NCBI GenBank assembly: GCA_022769325.1
Contig: JALEKC010000107.1
Span: forward strand, 1-35,764
Reading direction: 5' to 3'
Source: Eubacterium sp.
GTDB lineage: Bacteria > Bacillota > Clostridia > Lachnospirales > Lachnospiraceae
Length of the DNA: 35,764 nucleotides
Part shown: positions 20,492 to 30,561 of the stretch, in pieces
Numbering within the stretch: the first letter of the stretch is position 1
Layout: each line of letters begins with the position of its first letter
Notes under the pieces: model-generated
What the model saw: only the letters and a program-made list of their open reading frames with translations
The model's database searches: none
What the model was told of the DNA's origin: nothing
Position numbers and translations under genes: made by a program

Positions 20492-22957
20492 CTATCCTTT
20501 TTTTATGATTTTTTGAACACAAACAACATTGTCTTTTATGGACAGACGAACATCGTCACCGATGTGAATTTCTGCATTTACAATCTTTTCTGCCAACTGG
20601 TCCTCAATCTCTTTTTGAATGGTACGACGAAGTGGTCTGGCACCATAATCCTTATCAAAGCCCTTATCCGTCACATAGTCAACGAGATTTTTTCCATAAT
20701 GAAGTCGAATATCCATCTGTTTTTTCACACGTTTTTTAAAGGACTGCAACATATTTTTGGCAATGTCACAGATATTTTCCTGTGACAACATATGAAATAC
20801 AAGAATTTCATCGATGCGATTGATAAATTCCGGTTTGAATGTATGCTTGACTTCTTCCATTACCCCTTCCTTCATGCGCTTATAATCTGCCTGAGCATCT
20901 TCCTGCTGCAAGAATCCTAGGGTTTTCGGAGAGACAATTCGGTTCGCTCCCGCATTGGAAGTCATGATGATAATGGTATTTTTAAAATCCACCTGCCGTC
21001 CCTGGGAATCCGTAAGGCGTCCATCTTCCAAAATCTGGAGGAGCATGTGAAAGACATCCGGATGTGCTTTTTCTATTTCGTCAAATAAAAGGACGGAATA
21101 AGGATTGCGGCGTATCTTTTCACTCAATTGACCACCCTCCTCATAACCAACATATCCCGGCGGAGAGCCAATCATCTTTGACACACTCTGCTTTTCCATA
21201 TATTCGGACATATCCACTCGAATCATATTCTTTTCCGAGCCAAATACGGCTTCAGCAAGAGTCTTGGATAATTCGGTTTTTCCAACCCCGGTAGGTCCCA
21301 AAAATAGGAAAGAACCGATGGGGCGTCTCGGATCTTTCAATCCCACACGACCACGGCGAACAGCACGTGCCACTGCCTCCACAGCCTCTTCCTGGCCAAC
21401 CACTCTTTCATGAAGAATCTGCTCTAGTTTCTGCAGTCTGCGAATCTCATCTTTTTCCATGCGACTCACCGGAATCTTTGTTTGCCTTGAAACCATCTCC
21501 GCAATGTGAGACTCTTCCAACACCATTTTTTTCTTTTTCTGTTTCTTTTCCCATTTTGCCTGAGACTGCTGCAGTTCCTGCTCCAATTTTACTTCTTCCT
21601 GCCGAAGTTCGATAGCATATTCCATATTATTTGCCGACACGGCGGCTTCCTTTTCCAAAGCCGTTTTTTCAAGGGCGTCTTTCTTCTCCGCAAAAATCTC
21701 ATCGTACTCCCGCATGGTATTGAGATTCAAGCGTGACGCTGCCTCGTCCAGAAGATCGATGGCTTTGTCCGGCAAAAAACGGTCATTGATATACCGGTCC
21801 GATAATTTTACTGCCGCCTCAATGGCTTCATCACTTATTTCAATTTGATGATAATCTTCATAATAACTTCGAAGACCTTTCAAAATAGAAATGGCCTGCA
21901 CAACTGTTGGTTCTTCCACAATCACCTGTTGAAAACGGCGTTCCAGTGCCGCATCTTTTTCCACCCGTTTTCGGTATTCTTCTCTGGTTGTGGCACCGAT
22001 AATCTGAATTTCACCACGAGAAAGCGCCGGTTTTATAATATTAGCGGCATCCATAGCGCCTTCTGCTCCCCCGGCTCCCATAATCATGTGCAATTCATCA
22101 ATAAACAAAATGATATTTCCCATGTCCATGGTCTCCCGAAGACACCGTTTAATCCGCTCTTCAAACTGGCCGCGGTATTTGGTTCCTGCCACCATTCCCG
22201 CCAAATCCAGGGCCAGGATTCTGACATGTTCCAATCCCCTTGGAGCCGAGCCATTGGCGATGCGAATAGCAAGACCTTCCACGATAGCAGTCTTTCCCAC
22301 ACCAGGTTCTCCCAAAATACAAGGATTGTTTTTGGTGCGTCTACCTAAAATTTCCATGACACTTTCGATTTCCGTCTCCCGGTTAAACACCGGGTCCAGT
22401 TTGCCTTCTCTGGCCTCCTGCACCAAATCCCGGCTATGCTTGTCAAGAAATGGAGTCAAGCTCCTTCCCGGTTCTTCTTTTTCTCGGGCAGACATAAAAT
22501 CCATCTTGGCAAATTCCATATCCATCTGAGTGATTTCTGCCGTTTCCAGATAAATCTTCTTGGCATTGGCCTGTAAGCGGGCTATGATCTCATATGCTGT
22601 TGTATCCCGCTGTTTTACAAGGGCCATCAAAAGATGCTCCGTTCCCATCTGACTGCGGTTTTCTCGGGTTGCCAATTCTCCCGCCTCTTTCACAATCTGC
22701 TTCACCATTGGTGTCATAAGCAGTTCCGGGGACCCTTTCTTTTTGTCCTGCTTTTTGATTTCCTCTCTTGCTGAAAATATCTCATCCAGATATTTGACAT
22801 TGATACCATTGGATTCTAATATCTGCTTTGCCGTTCCTTCGGTCATGGCCAAAGCATACAAAAGATGCTCGGTTTGTATCACGGTCATTCCTTGTCTGGC
22901 TGCAGTTTCTGCTGCATTTTCCAATACTTTTCTTGCATTTCTTGTCATATTTTCCAA
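20492..22957 (-). CDS. clpC: ClpC-type AAA+ unfoldase
   Basis: 821 residues. N-terminal double Clp repeat (about 1-150), first AAA+ domain with Walker A GEPGVGKT (216-223) and Walker B FIDELH, a ClpC-type middle coiled segment (about 415-475), second AAA+ domain with Walker A GPTGVGKT (554-561), and a LGF tripeptide (SPKTLGFLQ) in the loop that docks on ClpP. It unfolds proteins for ClpP in the cytosol. The upstream-most start is a TTG at 22957 with AAAGGA 10 bases before; an ATG three codons later (22948) is the alternative. There is no ctsR-mcsA-mcsB cluster beside it, unlike Bacillus; instead it follows exported cell-wall proteins. Confidence 0.95.
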   Translation of the reverse strand: MENMTRNARKVLENAAETAARQGMTVIQTEHLLYALAMTEGTAKQILESNGINVKYLDEIFSAREEIKKQDKKKGSPELLMTPMVKQIVKEAGELATRENRSQMGTEHLLMALVKQRDTTAYEIIARLQANAKKIYLETAEITQMDMEFAKMDFMSAREKEEPGRSLTPFLDKHSRDLVQEAREGKLDPVFNRETEIESVMEILGRRTKNNPCILGEPGVGKTAIVEGLAIRIANGSAPRGLEHVRILALDLAGMVAGTKYRGQFEERIKRCLRETMDMGNIILFIDELHMIMGAGGAEGAMDAANIIKPALSRGEIQIIGATTREEYRKRVEKDAALERRFQQVIVEEPTVVQAISILKGLRSYYEDYHQIEISDEAIEAAVKLSDRYINDRFLPDKAIDLLDEAASRLNLNTMREYDEIFAEKKDALEKTALEKEAAVSANNMEYAIELRQEEVKLEQELQQSQAKWEKKQKKKKMVLEESHIAEMVSRQTKIPVSRMEKDEIRRLQKLEQILHERVVGQEEAVEAVARAVRRGRVGLKDPRRPIGSFLFLGPTGVGKTELSKTLAEAVFGSEKNMIRVDMSEYMEKQSVSKMIGSPPGYVGYEEGGQLSEKIRRNPYSVLLFDEIEKAHPDVFHMLLQILEDGRLTDSQGRQVDFKNTIIIMTSNAGANRIVSPKTLGFLQQEDAQADYKRMKEGVMEEVKHTFKPEFINRIDEILVFHMLSQENICDIAKNMLQSFKKRVKKQMDIRLHYGKNLVDYVTDKGFDKDYGARPLRRTIQKEIEDQLAEKIVNAEIHIGDDVRLSIKDNVVCVQKIIKKG

Positions 22958-22978
22958 ACCATCTGTTTCCTTTCTTTT

Positions 22979-24262
22979 TTAAAAGTCCATGTCATTTAAT
23001 TCTTTTTTGCCTCGATTTAGGCGGCGACGAAGTATCATATTTAAAATGACAATCAGCAAAACCAATACCAGGATGGATAATGCGATAATGATACCATACA
23101 TCCAGGTTTGCGGTTCCACTTCCACTTCGCTTGCCACATTGCCCCCCTGATTGACCTTTCGGGTCATGGTTCCAGTATACCGCTGCAGTGTCTTTTCCTG
23201 CCTGTCATATTGATACAGCGTGGGCTCATCGGCAGCTCCCTTCAGATACATTAAAAGATAATTATTATCCAAATCATTTTGCATGGTATAGGCAGGTACA
23301 CTTTTGCCATCAATATCCACATTGGTTTTTACATAACCGGAGGGCAGGATGTCCTGGTCCTCCAAATTCATCACTTCAAATTGATATTGGTTTTGAATAT
23401 AAATGGCTCCCTCTTTTTCATATACCGAAAAAGTAATATTAGAAGTGCCTTTTTCTTCCTGTTCACGTACTTTGGTCTCCGCTTCCGTTTCTTTGATTAC
23501 TTTCAATTGGAAGACCCGCTTATCTCCGGATTCTGCCGTCACCACCAATTTTAATTCATTTTCGCCAGGCATCAGTTCTTCGTTATTTTTCAGACGAATC
23601 CGCTGCTTACTATTGGCCGGTATCACATTATAATACAACTTGTCCGTATTGCAGTCCACCTTAATGGTATAATCCAACACTTCCGTGTTGAATTGTGGGG
23701 ACATGGTAACGGCATCGATGGACAAGGCCTTTAACTTGGTATTGGTATTGAGGGGAACCGGTGTGGGTGTAGGTTCTGCAGGCAAAGCTGCCGGGTCCTG
23801 TGCATCTTCCTGCTGTCCCCTCTCCGTGACGCTCAAAACGATACGATTGGAGGAAACCGACAACTTCTTTCCCTCCGAATCCAGTATTTTAGGGGTTCCT
23901 TCCAATTGGACAGATACGGCTCCTACTCCACATGCCACAAATTGAAGGGAGTAGGTTCGGGTCGCCACCGTATTTTCATTGCCGATGGATTTGATGCTCA
24001 AATGGCCATCGCCTCCACTGACTTTTTTGCCCCCTTCCACAAATTGAAGAATATCACTGTCATAGGATAATTTCATTGTCACATCGCAAAACCCTTCCTG
24101 AGAAGAGACACGGCATACAACCGTCACTATATCATCTTTCTTCACTTCCGTCTGCGATGCTGAAAATTCCACAACTCCACTGGCTGCCTGACTGGAACTG
24201 GGCAGATATAAAAACCCAAGACAGGCTAGCCACAAACTAATTCCATAAATTATTTTTTTCAC
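22979..24262 (-). CDS. Membrane-anchored protein with cohesin-like and cadherin-like domains
   Basis: 427 residues, GTG start with GGAG 6 bases upstream. Signal peptide 1-27; a beta domain about 28-147 resembling cohesins/BIG-like folds (VSSQEGFCDVTMKLSYDSDILQFV), TP-rich linker 160-172, cadherin-like beta-sandwich (PF12733-like) about 174-258 (LKALSIDAVTMSPQFNTEVLDY), a further charged region, a membrane segment 388-411, and a short basic cytosolic tail. It should display its domains outside the cell as a type I protein. Ligands are unknown. It is 21 bases upstream of clpC and 94 downstream of the glucosaminidase. Confidence 0.82.
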   Translation of the reverse strand: MKKIIYGISLWLACLGFLYLPSSSQAASGVVEFSASQTEVKKDDIVTVVCRVSSQEGFCDVTMKLSYDSDILQFVEGGKKVSGGDGHLSIKSIGNENTVATRTYSLQFVACGVGAVSVQLEGTPKILDSEGKKLSVSSNRIVLSVTERGQQEDAQDPAALPAEPTPTPVPLNTNTKLKALSIDAVTMSPQFNTEVLDYTIKVDCNTDKLYYNVIPANSKQRIRLKNNEELMPGENELKLVVTAESGDKRVFQLKVIKETEAETKVREQEEKGTSNITFSVYEKEGAIYIQNQYQFEVMNLEDQDILPSGYVKTNVDIDGKSVPAYTMQNDLDNNYLLMYLKGAADEPTLYQYDRQEKTLQRYTGTMTRKVNQGGNVASEVEVEPQTWMYGIIIALSILVLVLLIVILNMILRRRLNRGKKELNDMDF

Positions 24263-24300
24263 TAGTCACTCCATTTCCGAAGGCACCCCTTCTAAACTAT

Positions 24301-24363
24301 CATGCCTTCTGTTTTTCATGCCTTCTGTTTTTCATGCCTTCTGTTTTTCATGCCTTCTATTTT
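24301..24363. repeat. 16-base tandem repeat, four units
   Basis: The unit catgccttctgttttt occurs three times exactly (24301-24348), and a fourth, diverged unit (24349-24363) runs over the stop codon of the glucosaminidase gene. On the coding strand each unit carries AGAAGGCATGA, an ATG too close behind an SD-like AGAAGG. Confidence 0.92.
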
Positions 24364-26273
24364 GGCGCAGCACAATTGGTTGCCGGCATATTGTCATATA
24401 TCGGAATAGAAAATACAAGGGGCGTACTGTCAAGCATGCCGTTGTATGCATTTTTCGTCTTCAATGCCTCTGAATTTGCTGCTTCCACATTGGTCATATA
24501 TTGATGATTATATGTATTGGTTGGTGTTACATTAAACTTTTGCAAATATCCGGTATTTTGTCCCCGATTGATATAATTGCTTCCGATATACATCGCTCCG
24601 CCCACGATGGAACGATATGGATTGGTCCATGGACGAAGGTAAGTATTGCCGGAACTTGCCCATTTTAAACCGTTGAGGGCAGGAGTTGCTCCACTGGTGG
24701 CACCAATGTTATAAAAATTGTAAATCCCCGGATATTCTGTGGTGGTGCCGGTTACAGCGATACTGGTGGTGGTCGGTCCTGTTACCACTTCCTGCTTCAC
24801 ACGGGAAGCCAGGTGGTATGGGCTTACTCCCGAATCTCTCGCCGCATCTAAAAAGGCATTGACATAGGAGATTTCTTTTGTCCCTCCGGTCTGGTCGTCT
24901 GTATAGCTGAAATTTGCCGAGGCAAACGGCGTATTGGAAAGGATTTTCTCCAATCCGGTTGCTGTCTGATACTGGGATTGATATTCCAGCTGTTCAAATT
25001 GGAACACACCCTGAATGGTCAAAAAGTTTCTCGGGTCCATATAATACATAATCGCTTCTCGGGAAGCCTGCACCCAGCTGGATCCGTCAAATACTTTCCA
25101 TTTTCCGGTGGCAGCATCATAAGCTCCCTCTTCTTTCGATTTCCAGGCTTCCGATTTGGAATTGGAGATGAGACTCCGTCCCAATTTGCACTCCTCATTG
25201 ATTACCGTATTCCAGTCCAGACCGGTTTTATATGCCGTAAATTGCCAGTATGGATAGGTAGCATGAAGTTTTCGCAGTGCATCTTTATAAGAATCCGGAA
25301 ATCCCTGGTTGGTCAATTCGGCCTCAAAATCCCGCTGACTTAATATCGTCACAGCCACTTTCTTTTGAACCTTTTTCTTGGTCAATTTGATATATTTGGA
25401 CTGCACATAACCTTTATAAGAAGTTCCATAATAATCAAAGGAAATCTGATACCACTTCTTTTTCTTTATCGTCCGCACTTTGGTAATGGTTACATATTGC
25501 TTTTTGGCAAGAACCAGTTCCTTCCCGCGAATTTTATAATACGCTCCTTTGGTTCCCGGTTTCTTCCGGACACGAAGAGCCGTCTGAACTCCGGTTACCA
25601 AGCCGGCTGCCGGGGTTTTCAGTGTCGTGGACACATCCCTTTCTTTTACATACCCTTTATAGGTTTTCTTTTTATTTTTGTACTGGATGCGGAACCACTT
25701 GGTATTCCCCTTGGTCTTTTCTCCCAGAATGGTCACCACTTTGCCCTTTTTCAAAACCGTCCGTTTTTTTCCGGATGTGTTTTTATAAACAACCGTCTGT
25801 TTTTTTGCCAATTTGGCTTTTACGGCAATGGCTTTATAACTGGTTTGGGTACGATACACCGTTACCGTGGTTGGCTGTGGTTCTGCCGGTGCCGCAGTTG
25901 CTGTCGCTGTGGCAGGAACCGCCGTAGGAGCCTTAGTTGGGGCTGATGAAGGGGCTACTGTAGGAGCCGTACCCTTTTTTACATATTTTTCTGCCACATA
26001 GCCTTGTTTTCCATTATAAGAGATCTTGACCCAACTGTAACCGCCTGCTTCCCCTGCATTCTCGATATAAGTAATGTCGGATCCATTGGGAATCTTTTCC
26101 AATACACTGCCTGTGATTTTGGGTTCACTCCGCATGTTGAGGTCGGAGCCTCCCGTCACTACATAAGCTGCTTCTGCCCCATAGCTCACGGATGTTTCTC
26201 CCAGAAAATTCACCGGCATGCAAAGTCCCAAAATCAGACAAAGGCACAGCCACAATGAAATTCGTAACTTCAT
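24357..26273 (-). CDS. Secreted SH3b protein with glucosaminidase (GH73-like) domain
   Basis: 638 residues. Signal peptide about 1-34; SH3b 36-98; a Thr/Ala/Pro linker 101-137; two very Lys-rich SH3b domains about 150-213 and 225-296; catalytic part 310-630. The catalytic part starts FPDSYKDALRKLHATYPYWQF and continues KTGLDWNTVINEE, as in clostridial beta-N-acetylglucosaminidases, and has the likely catalytic E495 in LASRVKQEV. Such enzymes cut the glycan strand of peptidoglycan. It ends a few bases into the 16-base tandem repeat. It belongs to the long addB-to-clpC run. Confidence 0.9.
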   Translation of the reverse strand: MKLRISLWLCLCLILGLCMPVNFLGETSVSYGAEAAYVVTGGSDLNMRSEPKITGSVLEKIPNGSDITYIENAGEAGGYSWVKISYNGKQGYVAEKYVKKGTAPTVAPSSAPTKAPTAVPATATATAAPAEPQPTTVTVYRTQTSYKAIAVKAKLAKKQTVVYKNTSGKKRTVLKKGKVVTILGEKTKGNTKWFRIQYKNKKKTYKGYVKERDVSTTLKTPAAGLVTGVQTALRVRKKPGTKGAYYKIRGKELVLAKKQYVTITKVRTIKKKKWYQISFDYYGTSYKGYVQSKYIKLTKKKVQKKVAVTILSQRDFEAELTNQGFPDSYKDALRKLHATYPYWQFTAYKTGLDWNTVINEECKLGRSLISNSKSEAWKSKEEGAYDAATGKWKVFDGSSWVQASREAIMYYMDPRNFLTIQGVFQFEQLEYQSQYQTATGLEKILSNTPFASANFSYTDDQTGGTKEISYVNAFLDAARDSGVSPYHLASRVKQEVVTGPTTTSIAVTGTTTEYPGIYNFYNIGATSGATPALNGLKWASSGNTYLRPWTNPYRSIVGGAMYIGSNYINRGQNTGYLQKFNVTPTNTYNHQYMTNVEAANSEALKTKNAYNGMLDSTPLVFSIPIYDNMPATNCAAPK

Positions 26274-26301
26274 ATTCTTTTCCTTCCTTTCTCTTTTCTT
26301 C

Positions 26302-27015
26302 CTATGCTTTTAGCACAAAATAAGTCCGGATTTTGTCCTCTGTCCAGACCCGTTCTATCTGCAATGACATTTGTTCTGCCAATTTCTGTATCTCCTCGCT
26401 GGAATACGCCCGCTGCTCATGGCATTCGTCATAGCGTTCATACATCCCTGTCTCTTTTTCTTCCACAAACATGGTAAGTATATATTCATTGATATGGGTC
26501 TCTTCCTCATAGGTATTGTCCCAAATCATCAGTGCGTCTTCGGTCTCATCCACACGAACCTGGTTTCCCATTACCTTTTGAAAACAATACGCGGTTTTCA
26601 TATCCAGGATACAGATACCCCCCTTCGCCAGATTCTCTCGGATGCATCGGAACATGGCAAGCAGGTCCTCCTCCCGCAACAGATAATTCATAGAGTCACA
26701 TATACATAGTACCACATCTGCCATTTTATGCAATGAGAAATCTGTCATATCTTCTTCAAAATAGTGAACTTTTTCCTGCCCTTGGGTCTTTTCCGCAGCC
26801 AAAGCAAGCATATCCGGCGAAATATCGATTCCCGTCACCTCGTATCCCGCATCTGCCAGACGTCGAACCATCTCACCGGTTCCACAGCCAAGTTCACACA
26901 CATGGCCGGATTCAATTCCATATTCCAACAATAGGTCATGAATCTTTTCAAACCACTCATCATAAGGGATTTCGGACATCATCTCATCGTAGATGGCCGC
27001 AAATTTTTCATACAT
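26302..27015 (-). CDS. Class I SAM-dependent methyltransferase (YqeM-like)
   Basis: 237 residues. A Rossmann methyltransferase with the SAM loop CELGCGTGE (40-48), the acidic GIDISPDML second strand, and the CICDSMNYL region. It resembles B. subtilis YqeM, whose substrate is not established. No signal or membrane segment. It begins 21 bases after the addA stop and is probably co-transcribed with addBA, though any link to recombination is unknown. Confidence 0.88.
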   Translation of the reverse strand: MYEKFAAIYDEMMSEIPYDEWFEKIHDLLLEYGIESGHVCELGCGTGEMVRRLADAGYEVTGIDISPDMLALAAEKTQGQEKVHYFEEDMTDFSLHKMADVVLCICDSMNYLLREEDLLAMFRCIRENLAKGGICILDMKTAYCFQKVMGNQVRVDETEDALMIWDNTYEEETHINEYILTMFVEEKETGMYERYDECHEQRAYSSEEIQKLAEQMSLQIERVWTEDKIRTYFVLKA

Positions 27016-27036
27016 CCAAAAGGCTCCTTTCTGTCG

Positions 27037-30000
27037 TTACAAGTCAATTTCTTTATTGAGGGAAAAGGAATACAACACCTTTCGCAATACGGGTTTTCCG
27101 GTTATCCTTTCCAGGGCCTCTGCATAGACCTCCAACTGAGTCCGATAACGTTTCATCAAGACTTCTTCTTCTCCCGGTTCGATATGGTCGGTCTTATAAT
27201 CCATCAAGACAATTCCTTTTTCCGTCTCATAAAACCCGTCAATGATTCCCTGCACCAATACCGTTTCATGGCTGGTGGTCTCCTGCACCTGAGCACCATC
27301 TATACTGGTGACAAAAGGCTGCTCGCGAAACAGTTTTCCCTCTTTTTCTGCCAGGGTCATCTCTTTCCCAAGAGGAGAATGCAAAAATTTCATCACTTTC
27401 CATGGCCGGATAAGAGAACTGTCCGAAGCATGAATCCTTCCTGATTGTACCATATCTTCCAGCTGTTTTACCACTTCTTTTTCATCCGTTGCTGCCGCAA
27501 AAGAAAGAGCGGCCATAACCTGATGCCATACGGTACCATATCCGGCTCCGGCAAGTCCTTTATCTTCCTCCTGTTCCTCTCTGGCAAAGGCCGGCACCGG
27601 TGATTGATTATCCAGGGCATCGCTGTGAAGAACCGTGAAATTTTCCTCCTGTTCTTCTTCCATGGAACGCTTTTTCAAATCCGATACCGAAACTTTCGTT
27701 GGAATTTCTTCCTCCCGCTTTGGCCGGTACTGCTCCATAAATGCCAAAGTTTCCTCTGTTTCTTTATCATATATCACAGTTGTGTCAAAACTATTGAGCA
27801 TTTCTCTATCGATTTTCTGATCTGCCTGTCGTCCCACTTCCCGCTGCAAAATTTCCTCTTCTTCTACCGGATGATATTCAAAAAACGGGCTGGTTCGCAC
27901 CACCGGAATCACCCATGAAAAATAACTGGTGGCAGATATTCGTTGAAAATATCCATTGTTGCCATTCCACATTTTTTCTGTGATTTTACCGGACAATACC
28001 AGTTTTTCTTTTGCCCGGGTCATTGCCACATAAAGGATTCGTAATTCTTCCGCCAAATCTTCCATATCATTAAATTGATTCAGAGCATGAGAAAATACCG
28101 TAGATTTCTTTGTGCCCTTCTGGCTGTCAACCACATCCGAGGCCATTCCCATATCTCCATTTACCACCACAAAATCCGTGTCATTTTTTCCCAGTTTTTT
28201 ATGCATATTCGCCACAAAACAAACCGGAAATTCAAGACCTTTACTCTTGTGAATGGTCATAATCTGCACCACATCTTCCTTGTCCCCACTTAAGTTGACC
28301 TCACCAAAGTCCTCCTCCCTCTCTTTGATTCCTTTGATATAACGTACAAATTGGTACAACCCCTGATAAGATCCCTGGTCAAATTCCCTTGCCATCTGCA
28401 AAAGCAGCTCTACATTGGCCTTTCGCTGCATTCCATTGCCCATGGTTTCAATGAAATACAATAAATTGGTATCCTCTAAAATCTCCTCCAACATTTGTGC
28501 CACCGGGGTGTAGGAGATTTTCTCCCGCCATTTTTCCAATTGCTCTAAAAAGCACAAGACTTTTTCTTCCAGTGCTTCTTCTCCGCTATAATTGCACAGA
28601 GCATCATAAAATTGCATTTCATCACTGTTCCCCCGGATTTTAGCAAGTTCATCCTCCGTAAAATGTGCCACCGGGCCACGCATCACGGCTACCAGTGGGA
28701 TGTCCTGTCGCGGATTATCAAGAACCGCCAAAAGGGAGACGATACAACGAATTTCCCTGGTATCAAAAAATCCGGTTTTAGTTTCCAAATGTGCCGGAAT
28801 CCCATAAGCACTGAGGACATTCAGCAATTCCTGACCGCCACCCTTTACCGAGCGCATCAAAATGGCCATATCCCCGTACTTTGCCGGACGATAAGAGCCG
28901 TCCTCTTCCCGTACATACAGAGGGTTGGCTGAATTGACATAATCCTGAATCACCCCGGCGATGACATGCCACTCTGTAGCGGAATCTGCTGTGCTGTCCA
29001 GTCCATACACATCCACCTTGGTCGCATGACGTTTCGTAGTATCCGGATAGTCTGCTCCCAGATACAATCTTGCCTCTTTATCGTACTCCACGCCGCCAAA
29101 ATCCGCTTTCATAATTTGCTCAAATACGGCATTGGCAGCATCCAGAACGATATCCCGGCTTCGAAAATTCTTTGTCAAAAACACAAGACGGTTCCTGCTT
29201 CCCTCCGCGGTGCTAAAAGCAGTCATTTTTTCCAAAAAAAGATCTGGTCTTGCCATTCGGAAACGATAGATGCTCTGCTTGATATCCCCCACCATAAAGC
29301 GGTTATTGTCGCGGGAAACACTACTCAGCAAAAGTTCCTGCACCAGATTGGAATCCTGGTATTCATCGATCATAATCTCATGGAACTGCTCTGAAAGCTC
29401 TTTGGCTGCCTGGGTGCGTCCAATCTCTCCCTGTTCATTTTTCGTCACAAGAATATCCAGTGCCATCTGCTCCAAATCATTGAAATCCACAATATTTTTC
29501 TCCCTTTTACCCTGCTGGTACCGCTCCATAAAAGACTGGGTCAAATCTAGAAAAACAAGCAATTTTCCCCGCATCTGCCTCAGGGTTTCCAAAAGCTGTT
29601 CTCTGTCCCCCCACAACAGTTTTTCCTGTATCCACACCAGTGTTTTCTTTACATTGGTGCGTCCCTCTTTAATGTATTCTTTTTTCCCCTCATCGCTGTC
29701 GGAATTTTTTTTGCCCGGCAATTTCCCGATGGCAATTCCATTTATTTTTCGGCGCAACTGAGAAAAAGAGGTGACTTCCTCAAAATTTTCAAAGAAATTT
29801 TTCTCTTCCTCTAACTTCTCCAGATATTCCTCCGGCCCATGGGGGGACAGGCACAAATCAACCCATTGCCGATACTGTTCTCCCATTCCCACCATCATTG
29901 CCCGCAAATACTCCATCATTTTTTGCATAAACATGGAATTTTCCAATTCTTCTTCCGTCTCACACAAGAGAAACTCCCTCATGCGCTGCAGAAAATCCTG

Positions 30001-30558
30001 TGGAAATGGTTCGCTCATGGCAAAATGATACAATTTTAGGATGATTTTTTCCATCTCCGTATCGCTTTTTATAAAACGGCTCATCTGTGCCATATCCATA
30101 AAATTCTCATCCGGATTGGTATATTTCCCTTCCAGAACTTCTGCCAGAGCATCGGATTTTACCATATTGAGTTCGCTGTCATTGGCCACGCGATAGCTTG
30201 GGTCCACTCCGGTTTGATGAAAATAATTCTGTATTACATAGCCACAAAAACTATGTATGGTAGAGATTTGTGTGACAGGAAGAAGCATAATCTGTCGCTG
30301 CAAATGCTCATTCTCCGGTTCTTTCTCCAGTCTCTTTTCCAGGGCTTCCTGCAATTTTTCCTTCATTTGGGCAGCCGCAAGCCTGGTAAATGTCACGATG
30401 ACAAATTCATCCACATTCACCGGATGTTCTTTATCCGTCACCTGGGCAAGAATCCGTTCGATTAAAACAGCCGTCTTTCCTGAACCGGCTGCTGCCGACA
30501 CCAGAATGTTACAACCGCGCAAATCAATGACCTGCTTTTGTTCCTCTGTCCATTTCAT
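27037..30558 (-). CDS. addA: ATP-dependent helicase/nuclease subunit A
   Basis: 1173 residues, slightly short of the usual about 1200-1240. UvrD/RecB-type helicase with Walker A AAAGSGKT (22-29), DEYQDSN motif II and VAMTRAKEKLVL near motif VI, then the C-terminal RecB-like nuclease with GIIDGF and LMDYKTD, all catalytic residues present. With AddB it processes double-strand ends up to a Chi site and loads RecA. The ATG lies 3 bases after the addB stop and its ribosome site (GAGGAGG) is inside addB, so translation is coupled. Confidence 0.97.
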   Translation of the reverse strand: MKWTEEQKQVIDLRGCNILVSAAAGSGKTAVLIERILAQVTDKEHPVNVDEFVIVTFTRLAAAQMKEKLQEALEKRLEKEPENEHLQRQIMLLPVTQISTIHSFCGYVIQNYFHQTGVDPSYRVANDSELNMVKSDALAEVLEGKYTNPDENFMDMAQMSRFIKSDTEMEKIILKLYHFAMSEPFPQDFLQRMREFLLCETEEELENSMFMQKMMEYLRAMMVGMGEQYRQWVDLCLSPHGPEEYLEKLEEEKNFFENFEEVTSFSQLRRKINGIAIGKLPGKKNSDSDEGKKEYIKEGRTNVKKTLVWIQEKLLWGDREQLLETLRQMRGKLLVFLDLTQSFMERYQQGKREKNIVDFNDLEQMALDILVTKNEQGEIGRTQAAKELSEQFHEIMIDEYQDSNLVQELLLSSVSRDNNRFMVGDIKQSIYRFRMARPDLFLEKMTAFSTAEGSRNRLVFLTKNFRSRDIVLDAANAVFEQIMKADFGGVEYDKEARLYLGADYPDTTKRHATKVDVYGLDSTADSATEWHVIAGVIQDYVNSANPLYVREEDGSYRPAKYGDMAILMRSVKGGGQELLNVLSAYGIPAHLETKTGFFDTREIRCIVSLLAVLDNPRQDIPLVAVMRGPVAHFTEDELAKIRGNSDEMQFYDALCNYSGEEALEEKVLCFLEQLEKWREKISYTPVAQMLEEILEDTNLLYFIETMGNGMQRKANVELLLQMAREFDQGSYQGLYQFVRYIKGIKEREEDFGEVNLSGDKEDVVQIMTIHKSKGLEFPVCFVANMHKKLGKNDTDFVVVNGDMGMASDVVDSQKGTKKSTVFSHALNQFNDMEDLAEELRILYVAMTRAKEKLVLSGKITEKMWNGNNGYFQRISATSYFSWVIPVVRTSPFFEYHPVEEEEILQREVGRQADQKIDREMLNSFDTTVIYDKETEETLAFMEQYRPKREEEIPTKVSVSDLKKRSMEEEQEENFTVLHSDALDNQSPVPAFAREEQEEDKGLAGAGYGTVWHQVMAALSFAAATDEKEVVKQLEDMVQSGRIHASDSSLIRPWKVMKFLHSPLGKEMTLAEKEGKLFREQPFVTSIDGAQVQETTSHETVLVQGIIDGFYETEKGIVLMDYKTDHIEPGEEEVLMKRYRTQLEVYAEALERITGKPVLRKVLYSFSLNKEIDL

Positions 30559-30561
30559 GCC

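Noticed and set aside
24301-24363. CRISPR-like array
   Set aside because: Units are adjacent with no spacers and no cas genes lie nearby.
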